NCBI RefSeq assembly: GCF_947497915.1
Contig: NZ_CANMIJ010000001.1
Span: forward strand, 597,501 to 661,500
Source of the DNA: an uncultured Erythrobacter sp.
GTDB taxonomy: Bacteria; Pseudomonadota; Alphaproteobacteria; Sphingomonadales; Sphingomonadaceae
Direction: 5' to 3'
DNA length: 64,000 nt
Shown: positions 9,373-19,156 of the stretch, in pieces
Layout: each line of letters begins with the position of its first letter
How positions within the stretch are numbered: the first letter of the stretch is position 1
Made by a program: the position numbers and the translations under genes
The notes under the pieces: generated by a model
Databases searched by the model: none
What the model saw: the letters and a program-made list of their open reading frames with translations, nothing else
What the model was told of the DNA's origin: nothing

Positions 9373-9619
9373 GTGATATTCTCTCCGTAACTCATTCTCG
9401 TCAGGTGGCCGCCGCAGAGGAGAGGGCAGCGCACGCATACATGGCGATGCAGCCCGAAAAACGGACCAGCAATGTGACGCCAAAAGCGGTGAATGCGCGC
9501 ACCGAACCAATGTCCGAAGCGCGCGAGGGTTCCCTAAGCAGGGTATGGCTGTGTGACAAGCACCCGGCCATTGATTGCTGTATGAAACACGCCGCGTGAA
9601 GGGAGCCTTAACGCAGGTG

Positions 9620-10813
9620 TCAAGTTTGCGGCAATTCCTCGCGCAGGATTTGCTGCACGCGCGCTTCGTCTGGGAAACCTTCGGCGACCCAGCGTCCCTC
9701 TACCGTCTTTAGGATGCGCGCAACCTCCGGCCCAGCAGCCACGCCGCGTTCAACAATGGCGCCGCCTTTCAAGGGCAACATCGGAGCGTCCCATTCGCGG
9801 ATCACAGTCGCATCGGCGCCTGCAAGCAACAGTCGGTGGGCCGCGATGGTGTTGCCTTCATGATAGGCGAGCGCCTTGGGCGCGTCGGTATCGCTGCCGA
9901 GGCGCGATGCCACACCGATCAGAACTGCGCGTTGGGCGCGCGAAAGGCGCAGTCGCGCTGCGACATCCGCGGCAACGTCGGGGGAGGGCGGCAGCAATGC
10001 AGATAAACGGCGTAAAGGATCGGGCGCGAACCCTTGCGCGGCTTCGCGGTCTATCACTTCGCGCATAATCTCGACATTGCGCAGGCTCGCCTCGGGCAAG
10101 ATTACCCTGAGTACGGCACGGTTGAACATACGTTCAACGGTTGCGCCGGAATCGGGCAGAGAAAGCAGCTTGAGCAGCTCATCCGCCACGCGTTCACGGC
10201 TTAATCCTTTAAGGGTGCTAGCCAGTTCGGTGCAGGCATCCTCTGCCTCGGCATCGAGTTCAGCGCCAAAGCGCGCCTGAAACCGGTAATAACGCAAGAT
10301 ACGAAGGTGATCCTCGGAAATCCGTTCACGGGCATCGCCGATGAAACGAACACGCCGCGCACCGAGATCATCAAGCCCGCCGAAATAGTCCGAAATTTCG
10401 AGTGTTTCTGGATGAGCGTAGAGCGCGTTGATGGTGAAATCGCGCCGTGCTGCATCTTCGCGCCAGTCGTTTGCGAACGAAACGGTAGCGCGGCGTCCAT
10501 CGGTTGAGACATCATGGCGCAGCGTTGTTATCTCGACAGGGCCATCCTCTAGCACGGCGGTGACAGTGCCGTGATCAATGCCGGTCGGAACGGTGCGGAT
10601 GCCCGCCATGGCGCAGCGATCCATCACTTCATCGGGCAAATGGGTCGTCGCGCAATCGACATCATGGACACCGACGCCAAGCAACGTGTCCCGGACAGCG
10701 CCGCCGACCCATCGGATATTCTCTCGGCCCAGTGCGTTTGTGAGCAGCCGCAAGCCTTCGCGGCGCGGCCAGTCCGCGCTTGTCAAAGAGCCGGGAAGTT
10801 CGGGCGCGCTCAT
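9620..10813 (-). CDS. cca: CCA tRNA nucleotidyltransferase / poly(A) polymerase-type enzyme
   Basis: 397 residues of the class II nucleotidyltransferase family that adds or repairs the 3' CCA of tRNA. The N-terminal head domain shows RWVGGAVRDTLLG and the metal-binding DVDCATTHLPDEV; next come RDFTINALY and the DHLRILRYYRFQARFG neck motif. The ATG overlaps the TGA of the upstream NUDIX gene (ATGA), so the two are translationally coupled. A strict poly(A) polymerase role cannot be excluded from sequence alone, but in alphaproteobacteria genes of this size next to a NUDIX gene are normally annotated as CCA-adding enzymes. Confidence 0.9.
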   Translation of the reverse strand: MSAPELPGSLTSADWPRREGLRLLTNALGRENIRWVGGAVRDTLLGVGVHDVDCATTHLPDEVMDRCAMAGIRTVPTGIDHGTVTAVLEDGPVEITTLRHDVSTDGRRATVSFANDWREDAARRDFTINALYAHPETLEISDYFGGLDDLGARRVRFIGDARERISEDHLRILRYYRFQARFGAELDAEAEDACTELASTLKGLSRERVADELLKLLSLPDSGATVERMFNRAVLRVILPEASLRNVEIMREVIDREAAQGFAPDPLRRLSALLPPSPDVAADVAARLRLSRAQRAVLIGVASRLGSDTDAPKALAYHEGNTIAAHRLLLAGADATVIREWDAPMLPLKGGAIVERGVAAGPEVARILKTVEGRWVAEGFPDEARVQQILREELPQT

Positions 10814-11406
10814 TTCAGGTGCTCCAGATCAATCCGCCGCGAAAGGTTCGCGAGGATTGCCGCTGTTACACCCCAAATTCTGAAACCTTGGTAATCCATT
10901 TCCAGATAGCGCCGGTTCGCCCCTTTCCAGAACACTTCGTTGACCGTCCAACTACTCTTATCAAGCAGGAGCGCAAGCGGGGCTTCGAACCATGCTTCCA
11001 CTTCGGCGGGGTTGGGCACCAGTTCAAGGTCAGGCGGAACAACGGCCAGAACTGGCGTGACGGCAAAGCCCGTTCCTGTTTGATAAAGGTCGCTGGTGCC
11101 GATCACACGCACAGCATCGCGGGGCAGAGCGAGCTCTTCGTCAGCTTCGCGGATGGCGGCAGTGATAGCGTCTTCACCGGGATCAATTTTGCCGCCGGGA
11201 AAGGCGACTTGGCCGGGGTGATCGCGCATGGCGTTGGGCCGCTGTGTGAGCAACACTCCAGGCGCATCGCGGTCGGTCACGGCTATCAGAACGGCGGCGG
11301 GCGTGGCGCGGCCCTCGGCAAAATGCGCGTCTGACAGCAGATCGGGTATGTCGCGCGCATGCCCTTTTTCATAGGCGCCAGAAAGCTGTTCAAAGAGGGC
11401 AGGCAT
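10810..11406 (-). CDS. NUDIX hydrolase, CoA pyrophosphatase type
   Basis: 198 residues. The Nudix box is complete: GGKIDPGEDAITAAIREADEEL (G-x5-E-x7-REUXEE pattern). The flanking segments LLTQRPNAMRDHPGQVAFPGG and WGVTAAIL fit the CoA diphosphatase (NudL/YeaB-like) subgroup, which hydrolyses CoA or acyl-CoA to phosphopantetheine and 3',5'-ADP. The substrate is inferred from those segments only. It sits between a DUF1285 gene upstream and cca downstream, overlapping cca by four bases. Confidence 0.88.
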   Translation of the reverse strand: MPALFEQLSGAYEKGHARDIPDLLSDAHFAEGRATPAAVLIAVTDRDAPGVLLTQRPNAMRDHPGQVAFPGGKIDPGEDAITAAIREADEELALPRDAVRVIGTSDLYQTGTGFAVTPVLAVVPPDLELVPNPAEVEAWFEAPLALLLDKSSWTVNEVFWKGANRRYLEMDYQGFRIWGVTAAILANLSRRIDLEHLK

Positions 11407-11414
11407 CCGCGTGT

Positions 11415-11975
11415 CTATGGCAGCAAAGAGAAGATTGCGCCTTGGCTTGTCACCATCAGGCCTTTGGTCAGATCATCGCCGCTCGTATCAATCGCGATCT
11501 GGATCAACTGCTCATAGGTCGAACGGTTGAGCCTGGCTTCGCAGCCTCTGCGGGCATGGAGGTAGATTGCGGGCGTTTCAGTGTCACCAGCGGCGCGGAT
11601 TGCGTTGTCTGGCCCCGCGACGACCAATTCATCGGTGTTCAAACGGAATGCGATCTCGCCGTCACGCATCACGCAATCCACCGCGATAAATGCGGCATCG
11701 TCCACTTCGATGCTGAGTTTTTCAAAAGGTGTGACGAGCCAATGCTGCGCGGCTTCATCTCGTGTCAGCAGGCCTGAGAATGCGCGCACCATCGCAGGCC
11801 GGCGGATTGGATCGCCTTCGTGAAACCATGTGCCGTCTGCCGCAATGCGCATCTCGCTTTCGCCGATTTGCTGCGGTGCCCACCCTTCGATAGGCGGCAG
11901 TTTGCGCTGCTCAACCTGTTCCGCAATCTGGGCTAGCGTGAGTTCGGCAAGGTAGGGGGGAGGTTCGTAAGGCAT
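11415..11975 (-). CDS. DUF1285 family protein
   Basis: About 186 residues starting at ATG 11975 (MPYEPPPYL). The ORF track begins 16 codons earlier at a TTG in a less typical sequence. Family features are the N-terminal IEGWAPQQIGESEMRIAADGTWFHEG and the following PIRRPAMVRAFSGLLTRDE, typical of DUF1285 proteins, which form a small mixed alpha/beta fold with no assigned biochemical role. There is no signal peptide, so it is presumably cytoplasmic. It lies 8 bases upstream of the NUDIX gene and is probably co-transcribed with it and cca. Confidence 0.82.
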   Translation of the reverse strand: MPYEPPPYLAELTLAQIAEQVEQRKLPPIEGWAPQQIGESEMRIAADGTWFHEGDPIRRPAMVRAFSGLLTRDEAAQHWLVTPFEKLSIEVDDAAFIAVDCVMRDGEIAFRLNTDELVVAGPDNAIRAAGDTETPAIYLHARRGCEARLNRSTYEQLIQIAIDTSGDDLTKGLMVTSQGAIFSLLP

Positions 11976-12028
11976 GTTCGCATAACGCGATGACAGAACA
12001 CCGCGTTCCCGTGAAGGGGGCAAGTCGG

Positions 12029-12586
12029 TTAGTCCTTACCTACAATCCCGCCTTCGGGGTTCCACGGGCCAAGTGATCCGTCGCGCGGCATCGCTGATAG
12101 CGCGGCTCCGCGAGCCAGCAATCGGTGCTGTTCATATGGGCCGGGGCAGCGCCAGCCGCTCGTCGCGTTCGCATTGAAGCCCCAACGGCCGTAATAATCC
12201 TCGTCCCCGATCAGGACCTGCGGGAAGCTGGGAGAGCCATTCGCGGCCATGCGCGCCTCGGCATCCAGCATTGCCGCCATCAACCCCATGCCGAAACCCT
12301 CGCCTTGGCGTTCCGGGACGACTGCGACGGGTCCGACCATGATCATCGGCACAGGCCGCGCGTCATTATCAATCAGCGCGATGGGCGAGCACTGGATTGT
12401 GCCGACCAGCATTTCATCAGCATCAATCGCAGCAAAGCTGAGCGCATCGAGCCATTCCATACCTGCGCGGATACGGTATGCAGTGCGGGCATGACGATCG
12501 GCGCCGAACGCGCGATCGAGCAATTCCTCGATCATCGCAGGTTCGACCGCTGTCAGCGGGATGATTGTAGCAGTGTCGGCGCTCAT
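12029..12586 (-). CDS. GNAT-family N-acetyltransferase (YhbS-like)
   Basis: 185 residues from ATG 12586 (MSADTATIIPL). The ORF-track extension runs back over the end of the sugar dehydrogenase gene and is rejected. The acetyl-CoA-binding motif A is VGPVAVVPERQGEGFGMGLM, preceded by a strand ending MLVGTIQCSPI. The tail VLIGDEDYYGRWGFN is typical of the YhbS subgroup of predicted acetyltransferases. The acceptor substrate is unknown. It is expected to be cytoplasmic and lies 43 bases after the dehydrogenase gene on the same strand. Confidence 0.87.
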   Translation of the reverse strand: MSADTATIIPLTAVEPAMIEELLDRAFGADRHARTAYRIRAGMEWLDALSFAAIDADEMLVGTIQCSPIALIDNDARPVPMIMVGPVAVVPERQGEGFGMGLMAAMLDAEARMAANGSPSFPQVLIGDEDYYGRWGFNANATSGWRCPGPYEQHRLLARGAALSAMPRDGSLGPWNPEGGIVGKD

Positions 12587-12629
12587 GCCGGGCGCGTTAG
12601 TCGCTTTCGGACGATCTGCCCAACAAGAA

Positions 12630-13790
12630 TTACTGGGCCGACACTTTAAGAATTCTACCCTCTGGCCCGTCTTCGGCGACCCAGATGCTGCCATCTGGGG
12701 CCTGATCGACTGAGCGCAGCCGCCCGCCAAGCTCATACCGGCCCGTCTCAGTCGCGGCTTCACCGTCGATAGTGACGCGAACGAGCGCTTGGCTGCTGAG
12801 GCCTGCGATCAAAGCATCGCCTTTCCAAGCAGTGAACATATCGCCGGTGTAGAAAATCATATCACCCGGCGCGATCACTGGCGTCCAGTGGATTGCTGGT
12901 TTGGTAAAGCCGTCATCTTCGCTGTGATCTTCGATCGGGTTGCCATTGTAATGCTTGCCGTAAGATCGGGTTGGCCAGCCATAGTTGGCTCCGGCTTCGA
13001 CCAAATTCAGCTCATCGCCGCCTGCTGGACCATGCTCGATATCCCAAAGACGTCCGTCCGCATCCCAGTCCATGCCGAGGACATTGCGGTGGCCGTAAGA
13101 CCAGATTTCAGCGGTGACGCCGCCTTTATCCGCCATTGGATTGCCATCCGCTGGTGTACCGTCAAGATTGAGGCGAACGATGCTGCCCAGAGTATTGGAC
13201 GTGTCCTGCGCAGGCTCCAGTTTCTGACGATCCCCGCTCGCGATGAACATGTATGTCTCATCAGGCGAGAAAGTGATGCGATGCGAATAGTGGCCTTTGC
13301 CGGTGACTTTCGGGGCCTGACGCCAGATCACTTCGAGGTCTTGAATGCCGCACTCATCGGTTTCTTCGTTGCAGGTGAGCAATCCGCGCCCGACAACGGC
13401 GCCGCGTGTGTCATCCGCGCCTGCTTCGGCCCAGCTTAGGTAGATAGTCCGGCCATCTGCGCGGTTTGCTTCTGATGGCAGGAACGCGACATCGCCAAAT
13501 CCGCCTTGGCCGCCATAATCAACCTCCGGTACGCCGCTAACGGTGGTAATTTCACCGGTGCCGGTCTTCATCAATTTCAGGGTGCCAGCCTTTTCCGTGA
13601 TGGCGAGAGTGTCGCTCCCCGGAATGAATTCGATAGCCCACGGACGATCAAATTCGCCCATTGCCTCAACAGTGTAGGCGGCCTCTGCGGAAGCGGTTTC
13701 GGCGCTGTCCCCCGTTTCGGCATTGGCGCAGCTTGCGAGCGCGAAGGTGGAAAGCGAAAGTGCGAGCGGAAATTTGGAAATGTTGGTCAT
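12630..13790 (-). CDS. PQQ-dependent aldose sugar dehydrogenase-like lipoprotein
   Basis: 386 residues with a six-bladed beta-propeller of the soluble glucose/aldose dehydrogenase (YliI) family. ATG 13790 is chosen because it starts a lipoprotein signal ([21 protein letters not shown]), preceded by GGGAG. Recognisable propeller segments are [46 protein letters not shown] and the [30 protein letters not shown] block that contributes PQQ/metal-site residues. Predicted to be a periplasm-facing lipoprotein oxidising sugars. The start codon shares a CATG with the rnhB start on the other strand. Confidence 0.88.
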   Translation of the reverse strand: MTNISKFPLALSLSTFALASCANAETGDSAETASAEAAYTVEAMGEFDRPWAIEFIPGSDTLAITEKAGTLKLMKTGTGEITTVSGVPEVDYGGQGGFGDVAFLPSEANRADGRTIYLSWAEAGADDTRGAVVGRGLLTCNEETDECGIQDLEVIWRQAPKVTGKGHYSHRITFSPDETYMFIASGDRQKLEPAQDTSNTLGSIVRLNLDGTPADGNPMADKGGVTAEIWSYGHRNVLGMDWDADGRLWDIEHGPAGGDELNLVEAGANYGWPTRSYGKHYNGNPIEDHSEDDGFTKPAIHWTPVIAPGDMIFYTGDMFTAWKGDALIAGLSSQALVRVTIDGEAATETGRYELGGRLRSVDQAPDGSIWVAEDGPEGRILKVSAQ

Positions 13791-14409
13791 GGGTTTGATA
13801 ACTCCCAAAAATGAAATCGGTGCCCGATCATATGTCATCGGAGTGGACGAAGCCGGGCGAGGGCCGCTGGCGGGGCCGGTCGTGGCCGCTGCGGTTGTGC
13901 TGGGTGATAACGTACCCGTTGGCCTGAACGATTCCAAGAAACTATCTGCCAAACGGCGCGCGGTGCTCGACAAAGAGATCCGCCAGACATGCGGTTGGGC
14001 CGTCGCGGTGATTGAACCGGAAGAAATTGACCGGTTGAATATCTTTCAGGCCACGATGGAGGCGATGACGCAATGTGTCGCTGATCTGGCGGGGCAGATG
14101 TCGGGCGAATGTTCGGTCCTGATCGACGGCAATATGACGCCGCAAGGGCGCAGGCCGGGCTGGCGCTGGCCAGCGAGGGCGATTGTAGGCGGCGACGGTA
14201 TCGAGCCTGCGATCAGCGCCGCGTCTATCATCGCCAAAGAATGGCGTGATCGGATGATGATTGAGGCAGCGCAGGCGCATCCACATTATGGGTGGGAACG
14301 TAATAAAGGCTACGGAACGGCCGAGCATATGGAGGCACTGCGTCTTCATGGGCCGACGCCGCTTCACCGCAAAAGCTTCGCGCCGGTTGCGCAAGCCACT
14401 TTGCTATAG
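13789..14409 (+). CDS. rnhB: Ribonuclease HII
   Basis: About 206 residues; cleaves RNA of RNA-DNA hybrids and misincorporated ribonucleotides. The signature [20 protein letters not shown] holds the catalytic Asp-Glu pair; further acidic residues are in IDGNMTP and after [12 protein letters not shown]. The start is uncertain: ATG 13789 (GGAAA about 10 bases upstream) gives a normal short N-terminus, with ATG 13780 and TTG 13795 as alternatives. The longer ORF-track start at 13723 lies inside the antisense lipoprotein gene. It is divergent from the sugar dehydrogenase gene with overlapping start codons. Confidence 0.93.
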   Translation: MGLITPKNEIGARSYVIGVDEAGRGPLAGPVVAAAVVLGDNVPVGLNDSKKLSAKRRAVLDKEIRQTCGWAVAVIEPEEIDRLNIFQATMEAMTQCVADLAGQMSGECSVLIDGNMTPQGRRPGWRWPARAIVGGDGIEPAISAASIIAKEWRDRMMIEAAQAHPHYGWERNKGYGTAEHMEALRLHGPTPLHRKSFAPVAQATLL

Positions 14410-14434
14410 AAGCTCATTAGCCTAAGCGCGCTGA

Positions 14435-15358
14435 ATGCTGAATGCGATTCTTCTTAGCCTTGCCGGATTGATCGGCCTTGCCGTTGGCGGCGAACTGCTT
14501 GTGCGCGGGGCCGTGGGCATTGCGCAAAAGCTCGGTGTGTCGACGCTTTTCACAGGCCTTGTGATCGTCGGATTCGCGACCTCGATGCCGGAAATGGTGG
14601 CGAGTGTGCAGGCGGCTCTGGCTGGGTCGCCAGAACTCGCGTGGGGCAATATCGTTGGGTCGAACCTCGCCAACACGCTTCTCATCCTTGGCGTTTCTGC
14701 GCTTGTGATGCCGATTGTGCTGATCGGGACGGGGCGGCGTGACGCTGTTGTCGCGCTCGGCGTAACCTTGCTTTTGTGGGCGATGATCGCTTCGCAACTT
14801 GCAGGGCTCTGGATCGGCTTTGCGTTTCTCGCCGGGATCATAGCCTACATCGTGTGGCGCTATCGCAATCCTGGCTCTGCGCCATTGGACGATGATGAAG
14901 ACGACGCGCCCAGCAATGGATGGGTGGCAAGCGTATTGTTCGTCGCTGGCCTCGCCATTTTGGTGGCGGGAGGCAACGCTCTTGTCACTGGCGCGATCAG
15001 CCTTGCGACGATTTTCAAAGTTCCCGAAACTATCATCGGCCTGACCGTCGTTGCGGTGGGCACGTCTCTGCCCGAACTCGCGGCCTCGATCGCCGCCGCG
15101 TTGCGCGGCAAATCGGCGCTCGCGATTGGCAATGTGGTCGGCTCCAACATCTACAACATTTTGCTGATCGGCGGGGTGACAATGACAATTGCACCGCAAG
15201 CCGCGCCTGTTGAACTGGCAGGTCTGCAGATGGCATTGTTGACGGGCAGCGCACTCATACTGCTGGCGCTTCTGTGGAAGGCGAAGAGTATCGGAAGGCC
15301 GCTTGGCGCGGTTCTTCTGGCGGCGTTTGCTGCCAACGTGGTGCTCGTTTTCAATTAA
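14435..15358 (+). CDS. Calcium/sodium antiporter (CaCA family, YrbG-like)
   Basis: 307 residues, about ten predicted membrane helices in two homologous halves. The two alpha-repeats that form the ion site are clear: GFATSMPEMVASVQAAL...GNIVGSNLANTLLILG and AVGTSLPELAASIAAAL...GNVVGSNIYNILLIGG. The halves are joined by an acidic cytoplasmic loop (DDDEDDAP). It belongs to the K+-independent bacterial exchanger group (YrbG, NCX_Mj-like), exporting Ca2+ against Na+ in the inner membrane. It starts 25 bases after rnhB on the same strand. Confidence 0.93.
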   Translation: MLNAILLSLAGLIGLAVGGELLVRGAVGIAQKLGVSTLFTGLVIVGFATSMPEMVASVQAALAGSPELAWGNIVGSNLANTLLILGVSALVMPIVLIGTGRRDAVVALGVTLLLWAMIASQLAGLWIGFAFLAGIIAYIVWRYRNPGSAPLDDDEDDAPSNGWVASVLFVAGLAILVAGGNALVTGAISLATIFKVPETIIGLTVVAVGTSLPELAASIAAALRGKSALAIGNVVGSNIYNILLIGGVTMTIAPQAAPVELAGLQMALLTGSALILLALLWKAKSIGRPLGAVLLAAFAANVVLVFN

Positions 15359-15369
15359 ATTTGTCCTCC

Positions 15370-15533
15370 GAGTCTTCGGAGTCACACCCCCTGCATATCG
15401 AGTCTGCGCGGCATGCCCGGACTCAACATCTTGTGGCGGTCTCGTTTCGTTCCGCGCAAGATTTGGCCGTCTTTACGGCTCGTTAACCATGATCCTTCAG
15501 AATCTTTGCTTGACGGGGACTCCATCTGGACTC
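15370..15533. promoter_or_regulatory. Cluster of seven GANTC methylation sites upstream of ccrM
   Basis: GANTC occurs at 15370, 15379, 15400, 15420, 15500, 15518 and 15529 (GAGTC x3, GACTC x3, GAATC x1), seven sites in 164 bases. About 0.6 would be expected by chance at equal base use. GANTC is the recognition site of CcrM, whose gene starts 44 bases after the last site. Known Caulobacter biology has ccrM transcription responding to its own promoter methylation; here this is inferred. Confidence 0.75.
15483..15490 (+). promoter_or_regulatory. CtrA-like half-site upstream of ccrM
   Basis: TTAACCAT, matching the CtrA half-site reported for alphaproteobacterial cell-cycle promoters, lies about 90 bases before the ccrM start and inside the GANTC cluster. 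Only a half-site is seen, with no second TTAA at the 7-base spacing. Confidence 0.5.
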
Positions 15534-15552
15534 ACCCTGTGGATAACTTTGA

Positions 15553-16719
<1,167 letters not shown>

Positions 16720-16756
16720 TCTTGCGCAGCACCTTCCGGCCAAGTGAAGGGCAATC

Positions 16757-17872
16757 ATGACCGCTTCCCTCTATCTCCACCCGATTGGTTTCGCGTCCGG
16801 CCCTCAGGTCGAAGATGGCGCGGCAATCCGGGTTGCGGGGACGATGGTGTACGCCAGCCGATTTGCGTTGGTCGTGCGGGAAAACGGGGCTGCGAAAGAT
16901 CGCCGCCTGTTTGGTGCGCGCGGATTTGAAGGCGCGATTAGGGGGTTGGACGAGAGCCTTTCTGCTGAGGCGCAGCGCCAGTGGGCGAACCTGCAAAAGG
17001 TTCACGCGCCGATTGCGCTGGGCGAACGCACAATCCGCCTTGATCAGCCGCAAATCATGGGCGTGCTGAACGTCACACCCGACAGTTTCAGCGATGGCGG
17101 CGAGTTTCTTGAAAAGCCTGATATTGGCCGCGCGCATGCCGCGGCGATGTTGGAATCTGGTGCAGCAATCATAGACATTGGCGGCGAAAGTACGCGTCCC
17201 GGTGCCGCCGCGACATGGGAAGGCGACGAGAAAGACCGCGTTCTTCCTGCTGTGGAATATTGCAAAAGCATGGGCGCCGCGATCAGTGTCGATACCCGCC
17301 GCGCAGGCGTGCTGGAAGCCGCATTGGAGGCGGGCGCGCATATCGCGAATGATGTCTCAGCATTGCGGTACGATCCGCGCATGGCCGAACTCGCTGCAAA
17401 TTCTCAGTGCCCTGTGATCCTGATGCATGCACCGGGAAGCGGCGAAGATCTGCATGAGGGCGGCGATTACAGCGATGTGGTCAGCGACGTATTCGATTTT
17501 CTGAAACATGCCCGCGAGCGCGCTATTGCAGCCGGTATCGCTGAAGACCGCATTATGCTCGATCCCGGTATCGGGTTTGGCAAAACGCTCGCTGACAACT
17601 TGTCATTGATAAATGCTCTGCCGCTTTTCCATGCGCTGGGATCGCCGCTGTTGCTGGGTGTGAGCCGGAAGCGGATGATTGGCGCATTGTCGAACGAAGA
17701 GGCCGCGCATGAACGGCTCGGCGGATCGCTCGCGCTGGCGATGAAGGGCATGGATGCAGGCATTCACATGCTACGCGTGCACGATGTGAAAGAGACCGTT
17801 CAGGCGCGCAATATCTGGCGCGGAATGCGCGATGCGGCGCTGACGGATTTTGCACAATTGCCGATGGACTAG
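16757..17872 (+). CDS. folP: Dihydropteroate synthase with N-terminal extension
   Basis: 371 residues; joins p-aminobenzoate to dihydropterin pyrophosphate in folate synthesis. The TIM-barrel core starts near residue 95 with QIMGVLNVTPDSFSDGG (loop 1), then DIGGESTRPGA (loop 2), and ends with LLGVSRKRMIG. It has about 95 extra residues at the N-terminus, and the usual MHMxGxPxxMQ segment is MHAPGSGEDLHE, both differing from the E. coli enzyme. ATG 16757 has GAAGGG upstream. It follows ccrM by 37 bases and may be co-transcribed. Confidence 0.93.
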   Translation: MTASLYLHPIGFASGPQVEDGAAIRVAGTMVYASRFALVVRENGAAKDRRLFGARGFEGAIRGLDESLSAEAQRQWANLQKVHAPIALGERTIRLDQPQIMGVLNVTPDSFSDGGEFLEKPDIGRAHAAAMLESGAAIIDIGGESTRPGAAATWEGDEKDRVLPAVEYCKSMGAAISVDTRRAGVLEAALEAGAHIANDVSALRYDPRMAELAANSQCPVILMHAPGSGEDLHEGGDYSDVVSDVFDFLKHARERAIAAGIAEDRIMLDPGIGFGKTLADNLSLINALPLFHALGSPLLLGVSRKRMIGALSNEEAAHERLGGSLALAMKGMDAGIHMLRVHDVKETVQARNIWRGMRDAALTDFAQLPMD

Positions 17873-17947
17873 ACGCGCCAGTCGCAATACCGTCATCTGG
17901 AATGGGCAGTAACTGGCTCGAATTCTACATTACAGGGAACGCTTCTT

Positions 17948-19156
17948 ATGCGCCGTCTTTCGCTTCTCACACTTTCCGCTGCCGCAATTGGCCTATTCGC
18001 TGCGCCGTTGATGGCGGACGATCACGGCAAGCATAAACATAAGCATGAACATAAGCATGAGCATGGCGACGGCCATGTGCCGATGTATGCAGAGGATCTG
18101 CTGGATGCGTATTACGCCAAGCTAGAAAAGCGGATTGATTTGCCGGTTGCTCCTGCGAATGTCTCGATCGCGCCCGAAACCACTATCACACGCCTTGCCT
18201 TTGGCAGCTGCAATCACCAATCGCGCAGCCAGCATATGTGGGCACAGATTGCGGCAACCAATCCCGACCTGTTCCTGTTTATTGGCGACAACAATTACGG
18301 CGATCAATTCTGGAAAGGTGACGCAACGCTGGATACCTTGCGCGCGGCCTACAAAAAGCAGGCGGAAACGCCCGAGCTGACTGATTTCCGCAGCAAAGTC
18401 CCGATGATGATCACTTGGGATGATCACGATTTCGGCTTTAATGATGGCGGCGCGACTTTCGCGTTTCGCAAATGGTCAGAGACGATATTCGAGACATTCT
18501 GGGGTTCGACTGACGAGGTGAAATCCCGCCCCGGCATCTATGAAAGCCGCATGTTTGGCGAAGAGGGCAAGGTCACTCAGGTGATCATGCTGGACACCCG
18601 CTTTTTCCGCTCTGACCTTGAAGCGATGGGGTACACCCCCGAGCGTCCGCCGCTTGGCCCGTATGTGCCAAGCGAGGATGCGTCCAAAACGATGTTGGGC
18701 GACGCGCAGTGGAAATGGCTGGAGCAGGAACTGGCCAAGCCAGCCGATCTTCGCATCCTTGTCTCGTCTATTCAGGTGATCACGGACGCGCATGATTATG
18801 AAAGCTGGGAGGCGCTGCCCCTGCAACGTGACAAGCTGTATGCGATGATCGCAGAGCGCGAAGAAAGCGGTTTAGTGATGCTGTCGGGTGATCGCCACGC
18901 AGGCGGCATTTATGGTGACACTCCGCAGGCGGCTGGTGGTGAACAATTGTGGGAGCTGACCAGCTCCTCGCTCAACTATTCATTCGCTTCGACAGAGCGC
19001 AACACCGCGCGTGAGCCCGATCCAAAGCGGCTGACGGACTTTATCTCGGAAGAAAACTTTGGATTGGTCGAGATCGACTGGGCTGCGAAGAACTTCACCA
19101 TGTCGATGCGCGGCAGCCAAGGCGAAACCCGCGTCACCAAGACGGTGAGCTTTTAA
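17948..19156 (+). CDS. phoD: Exported PhoD-like alkaline phosphatase/phosphodiesterase
   Basis: 402 residues. After a signal peptide (MRRLSLLTLSAAAIGLFAAP...) the mature protein begins with a striking His/Lys/Glu run (HGKHKHKHEHKHEHGDGH), a likely metal-binding leader. The metallophosphatase core follows: LAFGSCNHQ, FLFIGDNNYGD, ITWDDHDFGFNDGG, VIMLDTRFFR and VMLSGDRHAGGIYGD, matching the PhoD family with Asp/Asn/His metal ligands. A periplasmic or secreted phosphodiesterase is predicted, giving access to phosphate esters. It is convergent with the SDR gene, whose stop overlaps its 3' end by four bases. Confidence 0.9.
   Translation: MRRLSLLTLSAAAIGLFAAPLMADDHGKHKHKHEHKHEHGDGHVPMYAEDLLDAYYAKLEKRIDLPVAPANVSIAPETTITRLAFGSCNHQSRSQHMWAQIAATNPDLFLFIGDNNYGDQFWKGDATLDTLRAAYKKQAETPELTDFRSKVPMMITWDDHDFGFNDGGATFAFRKWSETIFETFWGSTDEVKSRPGIYESRMFGEEGKVTQVIMLDTRFFRSDLEAMGYTPERPPLGPYVPSEDASKTMLGDAQWKWLEQELAKPADLRILVSSIQVITDAHDYESWEALPLQRDKLYAMIAEREESGLVMLSGDRHAGGIYGDTPQAAGGEQLWELTSSSLNYSFASTERNTAREPDPKRLTDFISEENFGLVEIDWAAKNFTMSMRGSQGETRVTKTVSF

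Noticed and set aside
9360-9599. 79-residue plus-strand ORF in the gap before cca
   Set aside because: No recognisable motif; the gap fits the promoter region of the minus-strand exported protein gene.
14417-15385. 322-residue minus-strand ORF across the antiporter gene
   Set aside because: It is the exact antisense of a strongly conserved membrane transporter, and its His/Arg/Gln-rich composition is typical of a shadow frame.
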